The translations under genes and the position numbers were made by a program. A stretch of DNA of 64,000 nt from Archegozetes longisetosus (Eukaryota; Arthropoda; Arachnida; Sarcoptiformes; Trhypochthoniidae). Under the pieces are notes generated by a model. That model was not told where the DNA came from. It searched no databases and was given only the letters and a program-made list of their open reading frames with translations. The number at the start of each line of letters is the position of its first letter. Within the stretch, counting starts at the first letter, position 1. Where the stretch lies: the NCBI GenBank assembly GCA_018873245.2, contig JAEMBT020000009.1:8511288-8575287 (forward strand). The letters are read 5' to 3'. This document shows positions 11,431 to 20,982 of this stretch, piece by piece.

Positions 11431-12065
11431 GAATGCGGCCGCAAATATTTTAAGGCTAGACATCTGCTAACTGTCTAGAGTTTGCTTTTAGCTTACTGAA
11501 AACTAGTTATTTGATTTATCGAGTAAAATTTTCCATTTGTAGAAATTATCTTTTTATTGTCCTGGAGACGTCAACTTCCCCTTTTAAAATCTTACGGTGA
11601 GTCACAATGTAAACTAATATATTAAATGTTATAAACTATTTTAAACTCAATTAAGTATTTTAATTTCATTCATAAGTTATAAGTACGAAAGCAAACTTTA
11701 GTGAGTTGAAAATAAATCAGATCACGTGTTAAAACGTAAGCAAATACTGAAGCACATTTTGAGTGAGAGTAAACATTTAAATAACTTGAAGGACTTTTCT
11801 TCAGTTAGAAGGCTAAAAATTTGTTGAACTTGTGTTATGCAATGTCCACAGTTGAGTTTTACATCCATAACAAGTACAGTTTTGCTTTATAGATAAATTT
11901 AGCATTTTTATTCTACTTTTCGAATAAATTTTATTTTAAACACACATTGAATTATTTCTTCAAATTACAATCTTGATTAAATTCTGAGTGAGTATACCTG
12001 TTGTTTATTTTGACATATTCATGAGTCATGACTTATATATTCAAAGTAGGTATATGAGTAAAGTT
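11431..12065 (-). repeat. Right arm of the 5.2-kb inverted repeat
   Basis: Reverse-complement partner of 6815-7452, sharing the landmark CCTGGAGACGTCAACTTCCC. Confidence 0.65.
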
Positions 12066-13690
12066 CATACGTGTAATTGAACACTTGTCTCATGTTTTTT
12101 TAGAAAAAATTGAAAATATACTAAATATTTAATTTCATGCATATTAGTATTGTTTTCGGTCAGTTTGGCGCTCTCTAAATACTATATGAAAGTTAATAAA
12201 TTGAAAATAGTGAAAAATCATTGAAAGAGCAATTTTCCTATTCAGCTATTTCAAGTATGAATTTCCATTTTATTAGTGACCCGCATATCGAAAAATCTTG
12301 TATACCGCTAGCTAGAATGATAGTTAAATTGACGAACTTATGTCATCATTAAATGATATACTCTTTGTATTCTCTAAAACTTATTGCCGCATAAAATACT
12401 GCTAATAATAGTTTCAAAACTGTAAAAAATATCTTTATATTAATATTATGAAATTAGGTGACTGAGGAATGAGGTATTAAGAATATTTTCAATTTTTTGA
12501 GAATACAAAAAATAAGAGATGTATATGGCATGAAATAGAGAAAAAGAAATGAAATCGAAATTAAATTGAATTTTTTACTGAAAATTACATTTAGTAATTT
12601 TCAATTTATAAAGTTATTAATAAAAGATTGATAATAGTTTAATAATAATTTGTTCTTGAAAAAAATTTCGAAACATTTTTACCGCTGATTTTGACCAACT
12701 GTGACTTTTTTAATAATTAAGATTCTTTCAGAACCTTTCAAAGTTGAAAAGCTATTCATAATCATGTTGACAGACTTTAAAATTATTTTATAGTAGATCC
12801 AAATTCTGAAAGATGATAAAATAATAACAGCTATTTCGTATTTCTTTCACATTTAATTTTATGATATTTTACAAAACTTCTGTGACGCTCATAATTCTTG
12901 TTTAGACTTTGTTTCAAAGGCTATCTATTGATATTCTTTCATTATCTTATGAAAATTGTAATTTAATATGAAGAATATCTATACCTACTTATTCCATTAT
13001 AGAACTTATTAAAAATATAATAATTACTATCGCATTGAGAAAGAAGTTTTTATTTATATCTAAGTTATTAAATTTATTATACTCGACCTCTGAACAAAAA
13101 ATTTTCAATATTCTAGCTGAAATTTATTGAATCATTTTCTAATACAATCAAACGTTTTTGGAAGTTATCGAATAGTATAATTTTTTATGAAGTTGAAATG
13201 TTTAACTGAATATATAGTTAACTTTCTATGAATATGTTTAATAAAGTGGTGTTTTCGGTTCTAATTTTGCTTGTGTTCATTACGATTAAAGTTACGGGTA
13301 AATTGACATCAATAAATACTTGAAGAGAGACTTGAAGATAATTTAAGCAAGATGTTATTGAATATGATTTGCTTTTCTTTGACTCTGACGCAACCAGAAT
13401 CAATTGTTTGTAGACTATAGTATTTGTTAGCAGCAGAACTTACAATTCGATTAAGTTCGAAAAGTAAAAAATAACTGAGAGTTTGAAATATACACTTTCA
13501 CGTATAGCTCGTAGAGATTTTATTTTAGTAAACTTTTAAACTTGGTGACATATAAGACCAATTTTATCAGTCAAATTTGAACTTTATTAATTCTCTCAAT
13601 TCAATGTACAGTCGACAAATGAGATGTTTTCTACAAGAAAGGCTGTATTACCTTCAACATTACCTTCAGTTCTTTTTCTAGTAACTGTAC
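12066..13690. other. Intergenic, nothing recognised
   Basis: AT-rich sequence; no coding, RNA or repeat structure could be supported by reading. The short open frames present have no domain-like features. Confidence 0.4.
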
Positions 13691-14810
13691 TTAAGAATTT
13701 AAGTTAAAGTGCAACACTTAAAGATGTAGGGTTTACGGCATAGAATTGGTAAAGAAGTCTTTATAAATAAAAAATCAATAAATGCATATATGAAAAAACT
13801 TATTGTCAAAATATAGCTTATAATATGATAATGTATCCAAAGCTTAAACGTGAATAGTGGCCCGTTGGCTGCTATACATTTTTCTAATCGTTCTGGCATA
13901 CTTTCCATCAAAGACTTCAGTGTAGATAATATGCCAAACATTTGTGATTGCCTCTTTCAACTCTCTTGAATTTGTGGGGCTGATTTTTTCAATTGTTGCT
14001 TAATTATTACTCATAAACACTCAATGGGACTTAAGTTCAGTGAGTCATGTGATCACTCAAGAACTACAATTACATTGGTCCAGAACTATTTTGTTGATTT
14101 TTTGAATTGTGTAGCAATACATTATTCTGTTGGTATACTCAACCATCAGAATAAAGCACTCCAAGTGTCATGGTAGATACTCACCCATGCAAGCAATTTA
14201 CTGATTAGAATATACTGATATTGATTGGAGTAATATCAGTATTTGCACGCACACTGATAGCTCCCCATATCGTTGTTGAAGGCAAGTGTTTCGATAAAGA
14301 AATTGATTCGCGTATTTTACCCTATTGTTTCATTGTGACGCGATATAGTCGAAAAGTGCCTTCATCACTGAAACATAACTTCGGCCAATCAGTTTTTAGG
14401 TACCTTTGACACCAAATGACTCTTAGCTTTCATAGCTTTAGTTAAATAGGAGCGCTTTATTTATGTCAATTTACGCTAATCAATTGATTTTAAAAAGCGT
14501 TGAGTGGTTCTACCGGATACCTTATGACTTCCCTTTATATGAGCCGCTTCTTACAATTCTTTCAGCCGAATATTTACGGTGTTTTAATACAAATGTTGCG
14601 ATACTATGACGATCGTTAACTTTCAGTTTGCGATGTCTAACACTTTCAGGCTTCCCATTCTTATCGAAGTTAGATTTAATTCTCTTTATGACACGGCAAA
14701 TTGTTCTCAGTGGTAATTTTGGCAATTCAATAGGTTGAAATGCTTCTGTGAAATCACTATCATAAATAATTTTAAGTCTAATTCTGGCTCGTAGTTCCAT
14801 TAGGCTTATT
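13690..14810 (-). pseudogene. Tc1-like (DD34E class) transposase pseudogene
   Basis: Read on the minus strand, 14800-14522 encodes an N-terminal helix-turn-helix region typical of Tc1 transposases (LPLRTICRVIKRIK, then a basic patch and DRHSIATFV). At 13941-13860 the typical C-terminal sequence LKSLMESMPERLEKCIAANG appears. Between them are scattered matches such as VLYSDG and VYQQNN with stops and frame changes. Hence a full-length but inactivated copy. The plus-strand open frame at 14221-14409 lies over its middle and is a shadow. Confidence 0.7.
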
Positions 14811-14925
14811 AACTTAGAAACTTCCGATATAGATCTAATATTTGTAATCCAGTCTAATTAAAGTATTTTTAGACGGCGTTAAATAACCCTTTGATAAAAT
14901 GTCATTCAATTAATCATATGAAATA

Positions 14926-15191
14926 CACTATAAAAAATGTTGTCCAATATCACTTTAAAGTGGAAGAACTTTTTTTTAAATAGATTTAAATACTTTAAGT
15001 ACAATAAAGTGAACTTATTGAACATTAATATGCAAGAATAGCAACAATAGAGTTTTAAAATACTGAATACTGTATATTAGGGTACTTAATTAAACCACTT
15101 TATCATACTTTAGTTTTAGTACTTTGATTCCTCAAAATGTTCAAATAAGCGACATTTTAAAGTGCTATAAGCATAAAAATTTTTTAGAGTG
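14926..15191. mobile_element. TA-flanked MITE with CACTMTAAAAAAT ends
   Basis: The ends CACTATAAAAAATG and the complement of CACTCTAAAAAATT are inverted, each bordered by TA. Internal copies of CACTTTAAAGTG-like and AAGTACTTTAA motifs recur. No ORF. Confidence 0.6.
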
Positions 15192-16056
15192 TAAGGTTTA
15201 AGGATAGAAATTAAGTTCAAATTGAAAGGAAAGCTTCGCCAATTTTAATGTCGTAAAACATATTGAACGAATTCATCAACTCTATAAATTAAATACAAGC
15301 TATTTTAGTTAACATTTTCAACAATGGAGTCCGTTTTATTTTTTCCTTTTATCTATGTCATGATTAATTTGATAAATATAAGCAGATTTCATAAAAATTG
15401 AGGTAAGTATAAATATTTTATACTTCTACTAATATGATTAATTCATAATAGTTATGGTTTTAAACAATTATGAGTCACACTTAAAAAATTTTTTAAATTA
15501 CTAAAATAATCCATATTTAATACTTTACTCAAATCTACTTTTTAATATAAGATTCATCATCATTTTTCTTAAATGTGATTATTGGTTTAAACTTAAAACC
15601 ATGTTCGGTCACATCTTTAAATTCTTATTTATAGTGTATTTATGTCAATTATCAAAATTTTATATAATTTATTCAAAGCTTTATTCTTGACAACTTTAAA
15701 ACTACTCCATAAGCTATTATATCATGTTGTACGTAGATTCTAAAGCCAAAGTGGAAAGTACTGAACAGTTTTTAGTTTAGTTGTTTGCTAGAAAAAGTTA
15801 TGATCAATTGAGTACTTGAACGGCACTATGATTTTTAGCTTCTTATCAATAGAACTATTCATAAGTAGAGTGGATCAAAATAATGGAGATATGAAAGTTC
15901 TAGTTCGCAAAAAAGTACAGTTCATCATTTAACAACTTACTTTCAACCCTACTCCTCAATCATCTATTCCCTTATCACAAACTAAGATTTAGCCTAATAT
16001 AACAACCAGAACTCATTTTCTCAAAATCTACTCTATCTAACAAATGGTTAGCATTT
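15192..16056. other. Intergenic, nothing recognised
   Basis: No supported gene or repeat. Confidence 0.4.
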
Positions 16057-16064
16057 TTAAAAAG

Positions 16065-16497
16065 TAGGGTGACCAAGTGTCCCGCATTGTACGGGATTGT
16101 CCCACATATACGAGTTGTGTCCCGCATATCGTATGCACCCTTTGTGGGACGGAAAATGTCATATATTTTAAAATTTATCTTAACAGATTTCCACTGTATA
16201 TTTTTATTTAATGCAAATAATGCAAATTTGCTGTCAACACGTTTTCTGTCTTAAAATATGTGGAAATATTAGATAAAAAGAGTTTTAATCCGATTATCTG
16301 ATACCTTGTTTTCATTCACATCGTGTGTGACTCTTATAAAGTGCAGTTCTCAATCAAATCTTTAGTTTATATTTCAAATTACTGTTATTTCAAATTGTGA
16401 TTTGTAACTTCAATCAGATTAAAACTCTAAAAAAATTTTATAAGGGGGCCAAAATTTTTTTGTCCCGCATTTAACAGTTTTTGACTTGGTCACCCTA
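16065..16497. mobile_element. hAT MITE with TAGGGTGACCAAGT ends
   Basis: Ends TAGGGTGACCAAGTGTCCCGC and GACTTGGTCACCCTA are inverted, and perfect 8-base duplications TTAAAAAG flank it (16057-16064 and 16498-16505), matching nTnnnnAn. TGTCCCGCAT recurs at both subterminal zones. The short open frame inside is not a recognisable transposase. Confidence 0.85.
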
Positions 16498-16741
16498 TTA
16501 AAAAGTTATTTTTGACTAATTAGACATCCAGATCAAGCCCGAACTTACTATCTAACAATTCAAATACCTAAACTCAATCTCCAAACGCCCCTAACTTAGA
16601 CATTTAAATTTTCCCATAGTCGTTATATTAAAAATGCTGACCATACTTATTTCGATTCACTATTTCTTATACCTGTTTTAGTCGTAGCTATTTTTAAATG
16701 TTTATTTAATTGATTTCCAGTAACATTTTGCTGTCTGAACA

Positions 16742-17263
16742 ATGACAACTTCCAGACAAGTGTTGACCGTCCAGGATATGAACGAAGCGATGCCTACGCT
16801 TCGGTTGAAACTAACGAACAAGGCTGAATCCTTGGCTACCAAGAGACCAACTGAACCTGGTTTTATTGAGACAGCCCAGAGATTTGTTGAAAACATGTTT
16901 GGAAGAGCTGAGACTGATCTCGTTTTGGATACAGAACCAACAAACGAGGCGACGGAAACGAACAAGCGAAAGCTTAAGAAAATGTTCGAATCAATGAGAG
17001 ATAAGCTTGACAAGCAACAGGATGAGGTTTTGAAACAATTTGATAGCTTGTCACAGCAGCAACAAGAGGACATTCTCACCTTCTGGGGAGCTGTCAATGA
17101 GTTTTTTAATGATATATTTCAGTGGTTGAGCGATGTCTTTGATTACGTAATGGAGAAAATCCGCACAGGGTTTAGAGTTGTTAAAGACGCTGTTAAGGGA
17201 GTTTTCAAGACAATTTTTGAACTTTTAAGATTATATTTTGAACACGTTCTCAAAAGTTCGTAG
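16742..17263 (+). CDS. Uncharacterised 173-residue helical protein
   Basis: An intact open frame of 173 codons. The ATG is preceded by an in-frame TGA five bases of codon context upstream and by a good splice acceptor (TTGATTTCCAG ending at 16720), so a non-coding 5' exon may exist upstream. There is no signal peptide. Residues about 75-115 are a highly charged helix (KRKLKKMFESMRDKLDKQQD) and Gln-rich stretch; the last 60 residues alternate aromatic and charged residues (FFNDIFQWLSDVFDYVMEKI) and read as an amphipathic, membrane-surface or bundle-forming helix rather than a transmembrane segment. The codon pattern looks like a real gene compared with its noisy surroundings. Function not recognised. 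A possible AATAAA-like element (ATAAATAAAC) follows about 140 bases after the stop. Confidence 0.65.
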   Translation: MTTSRQVLTVQDMNEAMPTLRLKLTNKAESLATKRPTEPGFIETAQRFVENMFGRAETDLVLDTEPTNEATETNKRKLKKMFESMRDKLDKQQDEVLKQFDSLSQQQQEDILTFWGAVNEFFNDIFQWLSDVFDYVMEKIRTGFRVVKDAVKGVFKTIFELLRLYFEHVLKSS

Positions 17264-18128
17264 CTTACACGAAACTGCTATGTACTCAGAAAAAGAATTC
17301 TAATTTTTAATTTCAAATCTCATATAACTGTTTTTAGTGATAGAGTAAAATGAAATTTATTAACAGAAGGCCAATACCTAAGCGTGTAAGTTTAATGTTT
17401 ATTTATAAATAAACAATTCCCATAGAAATCACAAAACACAATTAGAAATCAGAATTAAAGCACAAAACCTTCAAAACGTTGACGTAATGAGAAGTCTTAA
17501 TTAATGAAAATAACAATTAAAACAGCATGAATTGAAAGAATCACTTTGCTATTCACTATTTAGATCGCAACTTAGTACTAATTAATGAGAAGGCGTAAAT
17601 TAAAGAGAAAGAAATCGAAATAGTAAAACTTTATTTGACAAGATTTTGTTGGAAAATACACTGGTGGAACCTCACTAAAGATGGAACAGTGTTTTCATAA
17701 CTATAGTTAGAGAAAAATTATTAAATATAATTTATTTTATTGGTATAATATTAGTAACGTGTTTGATTTGATACCAAATAATACTCTTTCATGTTAACAA
17801 TAATTATAATGGAAGGCAATAAATAAGAACAGTTACGGAGATGTGTTGCACAGTACATGAAAATTAATAAGAACAAAGAATTTACCGCCAAACGTTTCAT
17901 GGGTAAAAATTATTTGAAAGCTAATAGCAGATATTATTGCGAAAAATGTGAAGAGGTATCTTCTAATAAAAATTTTAATCGAAAATCGATAAAGGGATAC
18001 TCTGAATCGGCCTAACTCGGCTTCTGCTCATCACTCAAACTCGACTCAAGAATCATATAATCTAAGCATCAAAAGAGAAAAGACTATAGGCGATTGTTTT
18101 GGGGGAAGTGATTTGACCACTTATAAGC
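17264..18128. other. Intergenic, nothing recognised
   Basis: Presumed 3' flank of the 16742-17263 gene; no further gene or repeat supported. Confidence 0.4.
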
Positions 18129-18897
18129 ATTCACTACTAGGGACACGTATAATAGTAAAATATTAAAACATAATTTCCACAGGTTTAACAGAAAATTAAT
18201 TTAAATTGAATTTTTATAATGGGTTCTATGGGAGACTAATCTCACTTCAAATATTAATTTGATCCTCGTGCCACCTCTCAATTAGAACTAAACTCTCATA
18301 GTACATGTATCAAAAGTGGGAAATGCTTTTAGAAAAGTTTCATAAATACTTAGGACCTGAAACATATCCAAAATTTCATTCAAAAATAGACTAGTTTTCA
18401 CACTTCAATTCTTTAATATTGAAGTCAAAGGTCTTGGAACTTTGCTCTGAGTAATAAGCTAAATTTTCTAGGTACCTGAACCACTAGTACTAGTTAAGTT
18501 GCTTTTCCCGCGGTATCTTGTACCCTTGGCAGTATTGGTTATTCCACTACTCCAGTGTCCAATCCAGTCCATCCATGAATAACGTGTCTACAAATTATTC
18601 ATTTGAGTGTAACTTAATTGTCCAACTTACTTCACAGTTGAAAATAATGAACTTAGTCTATTGATAACTTCATGTTCTGAACGTCTAACTTTGAATTAGG
18701 TCTTGGATATGTTCCAGGCTCTAAGTAGTTATGAAACTTTCCTAAAAACATTTCCCACTTTTGATACATGTACTATGAAAGTTGAGAGGTGGTAAGGAGA
18801 TCGAATTAATTTTTGAGGTGAGATTAGTCTCTCATGGAATACATTATAAAAATCAATTAAAATTAATTTTCTATTGAACCTATTAGTAATGAATGTG
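18129..18897. mobile_element. Foldback element with about 240-bp arms
   Basis: CATTCACTACT at the left matches inverted AGTAATGAATG at the right. Inward the arms pair through AGAAAATTAATTT, GAGACTAATCTCAC and a stretch around TTTGATACATGTACTATGA near 18300 and 18765. The unpaired centre is about 300 bases and contains no ORF. Confidence 0.7.
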
Positions 18898-19059
18898 AAA
18901 ATTAGTAAATCAGGTTATTATTTGGAATAATAACAGCAACAATTATTAGGAATAAAAGTGACATCTGTATATCCTTATAAATTAATTATACTTCAGTTTC
19001 TAGTTCTATATAAAGTCCAACTAATTCAAGTTAATATTAATTGCATTATTTTAGAAATG

Positions 19060-20982
19060 CTAAATGAACGAATACATATGCAACGCTTCAAACTCTAATT
19101 GAACGCTCAAAAACAGAACTTTATTATCAGCAGGAGTCAGCTTGATTTCTTTAACAACAGGTCCTGAAGTGTGGCGTACTTGAGTCAATTCGCTAACAGG
19201 TATCGAATACCAGCCCTGTAGACTGCGAGGCGCGTATGGGTTTAGATCAAAAAACTTTATAGTTAGCAGTAATTCGTCGCTTATGTCATCATAAATTGGA
19301 AACAGTATCGACTCGTTCCACACAGCGGTAAATAGGTTGTGCTTTACTTGTCCACATTGTGCAATGCTGTGGCGTTTGTTTTTTGAAGTTATTAGAGTGT
19401 TCTTAAGCAACTTTAGCGGATTTTTCGTCGATAGCTCTTCAGTGCTGGACGCTACGCATAGAATATTCTTAGTTTTATACGTCTGTTCTCCAGTGTTTCC
19501 GCTACTACCAATACTTAACTCACATAACGCGTTAAGAACTGCGTTTCTTTGACTCAATTGTACACCTTTTAATATTCTCAGCTGAAGACAACCTCGTTCT
19601 TCAAGGCTGTTATGAGTGATTATCGACAGAGAATTACTCTCTTGAAGTGAATCCTCGACATTGCCATAAAACTTTGCTGCGCTATCAATCATTTTCATCC
19701 AAAGAGATACATCATTTTCACTTGTTGCCTTCAAGTGGACAAATGAATTGCTCGATTTGAGTAAAATTTTAAACCTTAACGGATCAAACTTGGCGTCAAA
19801 GTGTGACACCTCTTTGATATCGTTGAGCATAATTGGATGCTTGTAAACAGTATACTTCGAGGCCATTGCTTTGTCACACTTAAACAATTGACTGGTAGTT
19901 TCAGTGTAATCCAACGGAACAGCTAACAGTAAAAAGTCGTTGAATAAAAAGCCCATTAATTGTTTGGAAATAATATCTCTTTTGCCTAAACTGGCGGAAT
20001 GTAATAGTTTTCGTGGACCCAAGCAATTGGTTTCTGAATTGAAAATTATCGTATAGTCGAGACTATCGCACTGTATTTGAGTCTGACACCACTCCAAGCG
20101 TTTGATGTTTTCTTGGGTATCACACTCTGTATTGACATTACTGCACAAATTCTCAGCCATTTTAATCGCTTTTTGACACCAGCTATAATCAGGATGATTT
20201 TTTGGTGTGTGATCAAGAATTTTCTTAATTAGTAGCGGATATTTGGTCATTCGTTGCATGGGTTTAAGCAGATAAGAGTTTAAAGATAGGCCATTCGCGC
20301 GCATATCTAGTGAACAACTTTTAACCATTTCTCTAAAGCGTGGATCGCTATCGGACTTTCTCTGAATAAGTATCGATGCGGTCAACTGTTTCGTACAAAA
20401 CTGCTTATAAGCGACAAACATATTTTGAAAGTGTGAGCAAAATATATCACTAATTTCATATAAAGTTGTACCCCTATTTGGAGCTTCCGCTACTTCGCGC
20501 CTACGAACATATAATGAACGCAAAAATTTTCTGTTGCAGTCCAACAGTTGACTCAAATTGCCAAAAATCATATGCATTTCGGTATCGGTCAAAAATTTGC
20601 TAAGAGGCGTTTGAAACACTTGCATAATAATCTCTATATCTCGAACGTAATCATCTTCGCTGTCAATAAACTCTTTGATGAGCTTTTGACGTGTGTACTC
20701 TTTATGACTTACTATGGAGCCGTCAACATCATAATGAGTGCTAACATTCTGGACATAGTTCAGTGGGAACAGTCCAATGGCACCATTAAGACCTACTTGT
20801 CCCCTCCACCAGTTAGAATCTTCTTTGTCTAATACTGTAATCGTGTCGTTCTCCTTAAAAGACAACTCTTGCGAACTGCGCGCTTCGTACGAGTATAGAG
20901 CTAAAACTTTTTCGAAGTTGTTTTCCTCTTTAGTGGATCCGGATAAGTGGTTAAACGGCTTTTGTTTCAATACTCCTGGAGC
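19060..20982 (-). CDS. ITSN: Intersectin 3' exon, SH3-DH-PH-C2
   Basis: A single uninterrupted exon of about 640 codons, ending with a stop at 19060. The DH domain carries the conserved helix with LKPMQR.TKYPLLIK that forms the GTPase-contact and structural core in Dbl-family proteins, and the following PH domain keeps GFLFNDFLLL. The C2 domain ends about ten residues before the stop, as usual in intersectins. It is unusual for such a long multi-domain stretch to be one exon; that suggests an intron-poor lineage. Confidence 0.88.
   Translation of the reverse strand, partial: APGVLKQKPFNHLSGSTKEENNFEKVLALYSYEARSSQELSFKENDTITVLDKEDSNWWRGQVGLNGAIGLFPLNYVQNVSTHYDVDGSIVSHKEYTRQKLIKEFIDSEDDYVRDIEIIMQVFQTPLSKFLTDTEMHMIFGNLSQLLDCNRKFLRSLYVRRREVAEAPNRGTTLYEISDIFCSHFQNMFVAYKQFCTKQLTASILIQRKSDSDPRFREMVKSCSLDMRANGLSLNSYLLKPMQRMTKYPLLIKKILDHTPKNHPDYSWCQKAIKMAENLCSNVNTECDTQENIKRLEWCQTQIQCDSLDYTIIFNSETNCLGPRKLLHSASLGKRDIISKQLMGFLFNDFLLLAVPLDYTETTSQLFKCDKAMASKYTVYKHPIMLNDIKEVSHFDAKFDPLRFKILLKSSNSFVHLKATSENDVSLWMKMIDSAAKFYGNVEDSLQESNSLSIITHNSLEERGCLQLRILKGVQLSQRNAVLNALCELSIGSSGNTGEQTYKTKNILCVASSTEELSTKNPLKLLKNTLITSKNKRHSIAQCGQVKHNLFTAVWNESILFPIYDDISDELLLTIKFFDLNPYAPRSLQGWYSIPVSELTQVRHTSGPVVKEIKLTPADNKVLFLSVQLEFEALHMYSFI

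Larger units (their letters stand above)
6815..12065. mobile_element. Decayed element with long terminal inverted repeats
   Basis: Sequence 6815-7452 is repeated in inverted orientation at 11431-12065, for example ATTTTAAAAGGGGAAGTTGA at the left and its complement at the right. The arms are roughly 640 bases and, by eye, clearly diverged (many substitutions and small indels). The 4-kb interior has no transposase ORF; it contains a TA-flanked MITE, two hAT-type insertions, and a foldback. It could be an old large-TIR DNA transposon, or an inverted segmental duplication filled with later insertions. Confidence 0.6.

Noticed and set aside
14221-14409. Plus-strand open frame over the Tc1 pseudogene
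   Set aside because: It is antisense to the transposase remnant and has no family features.
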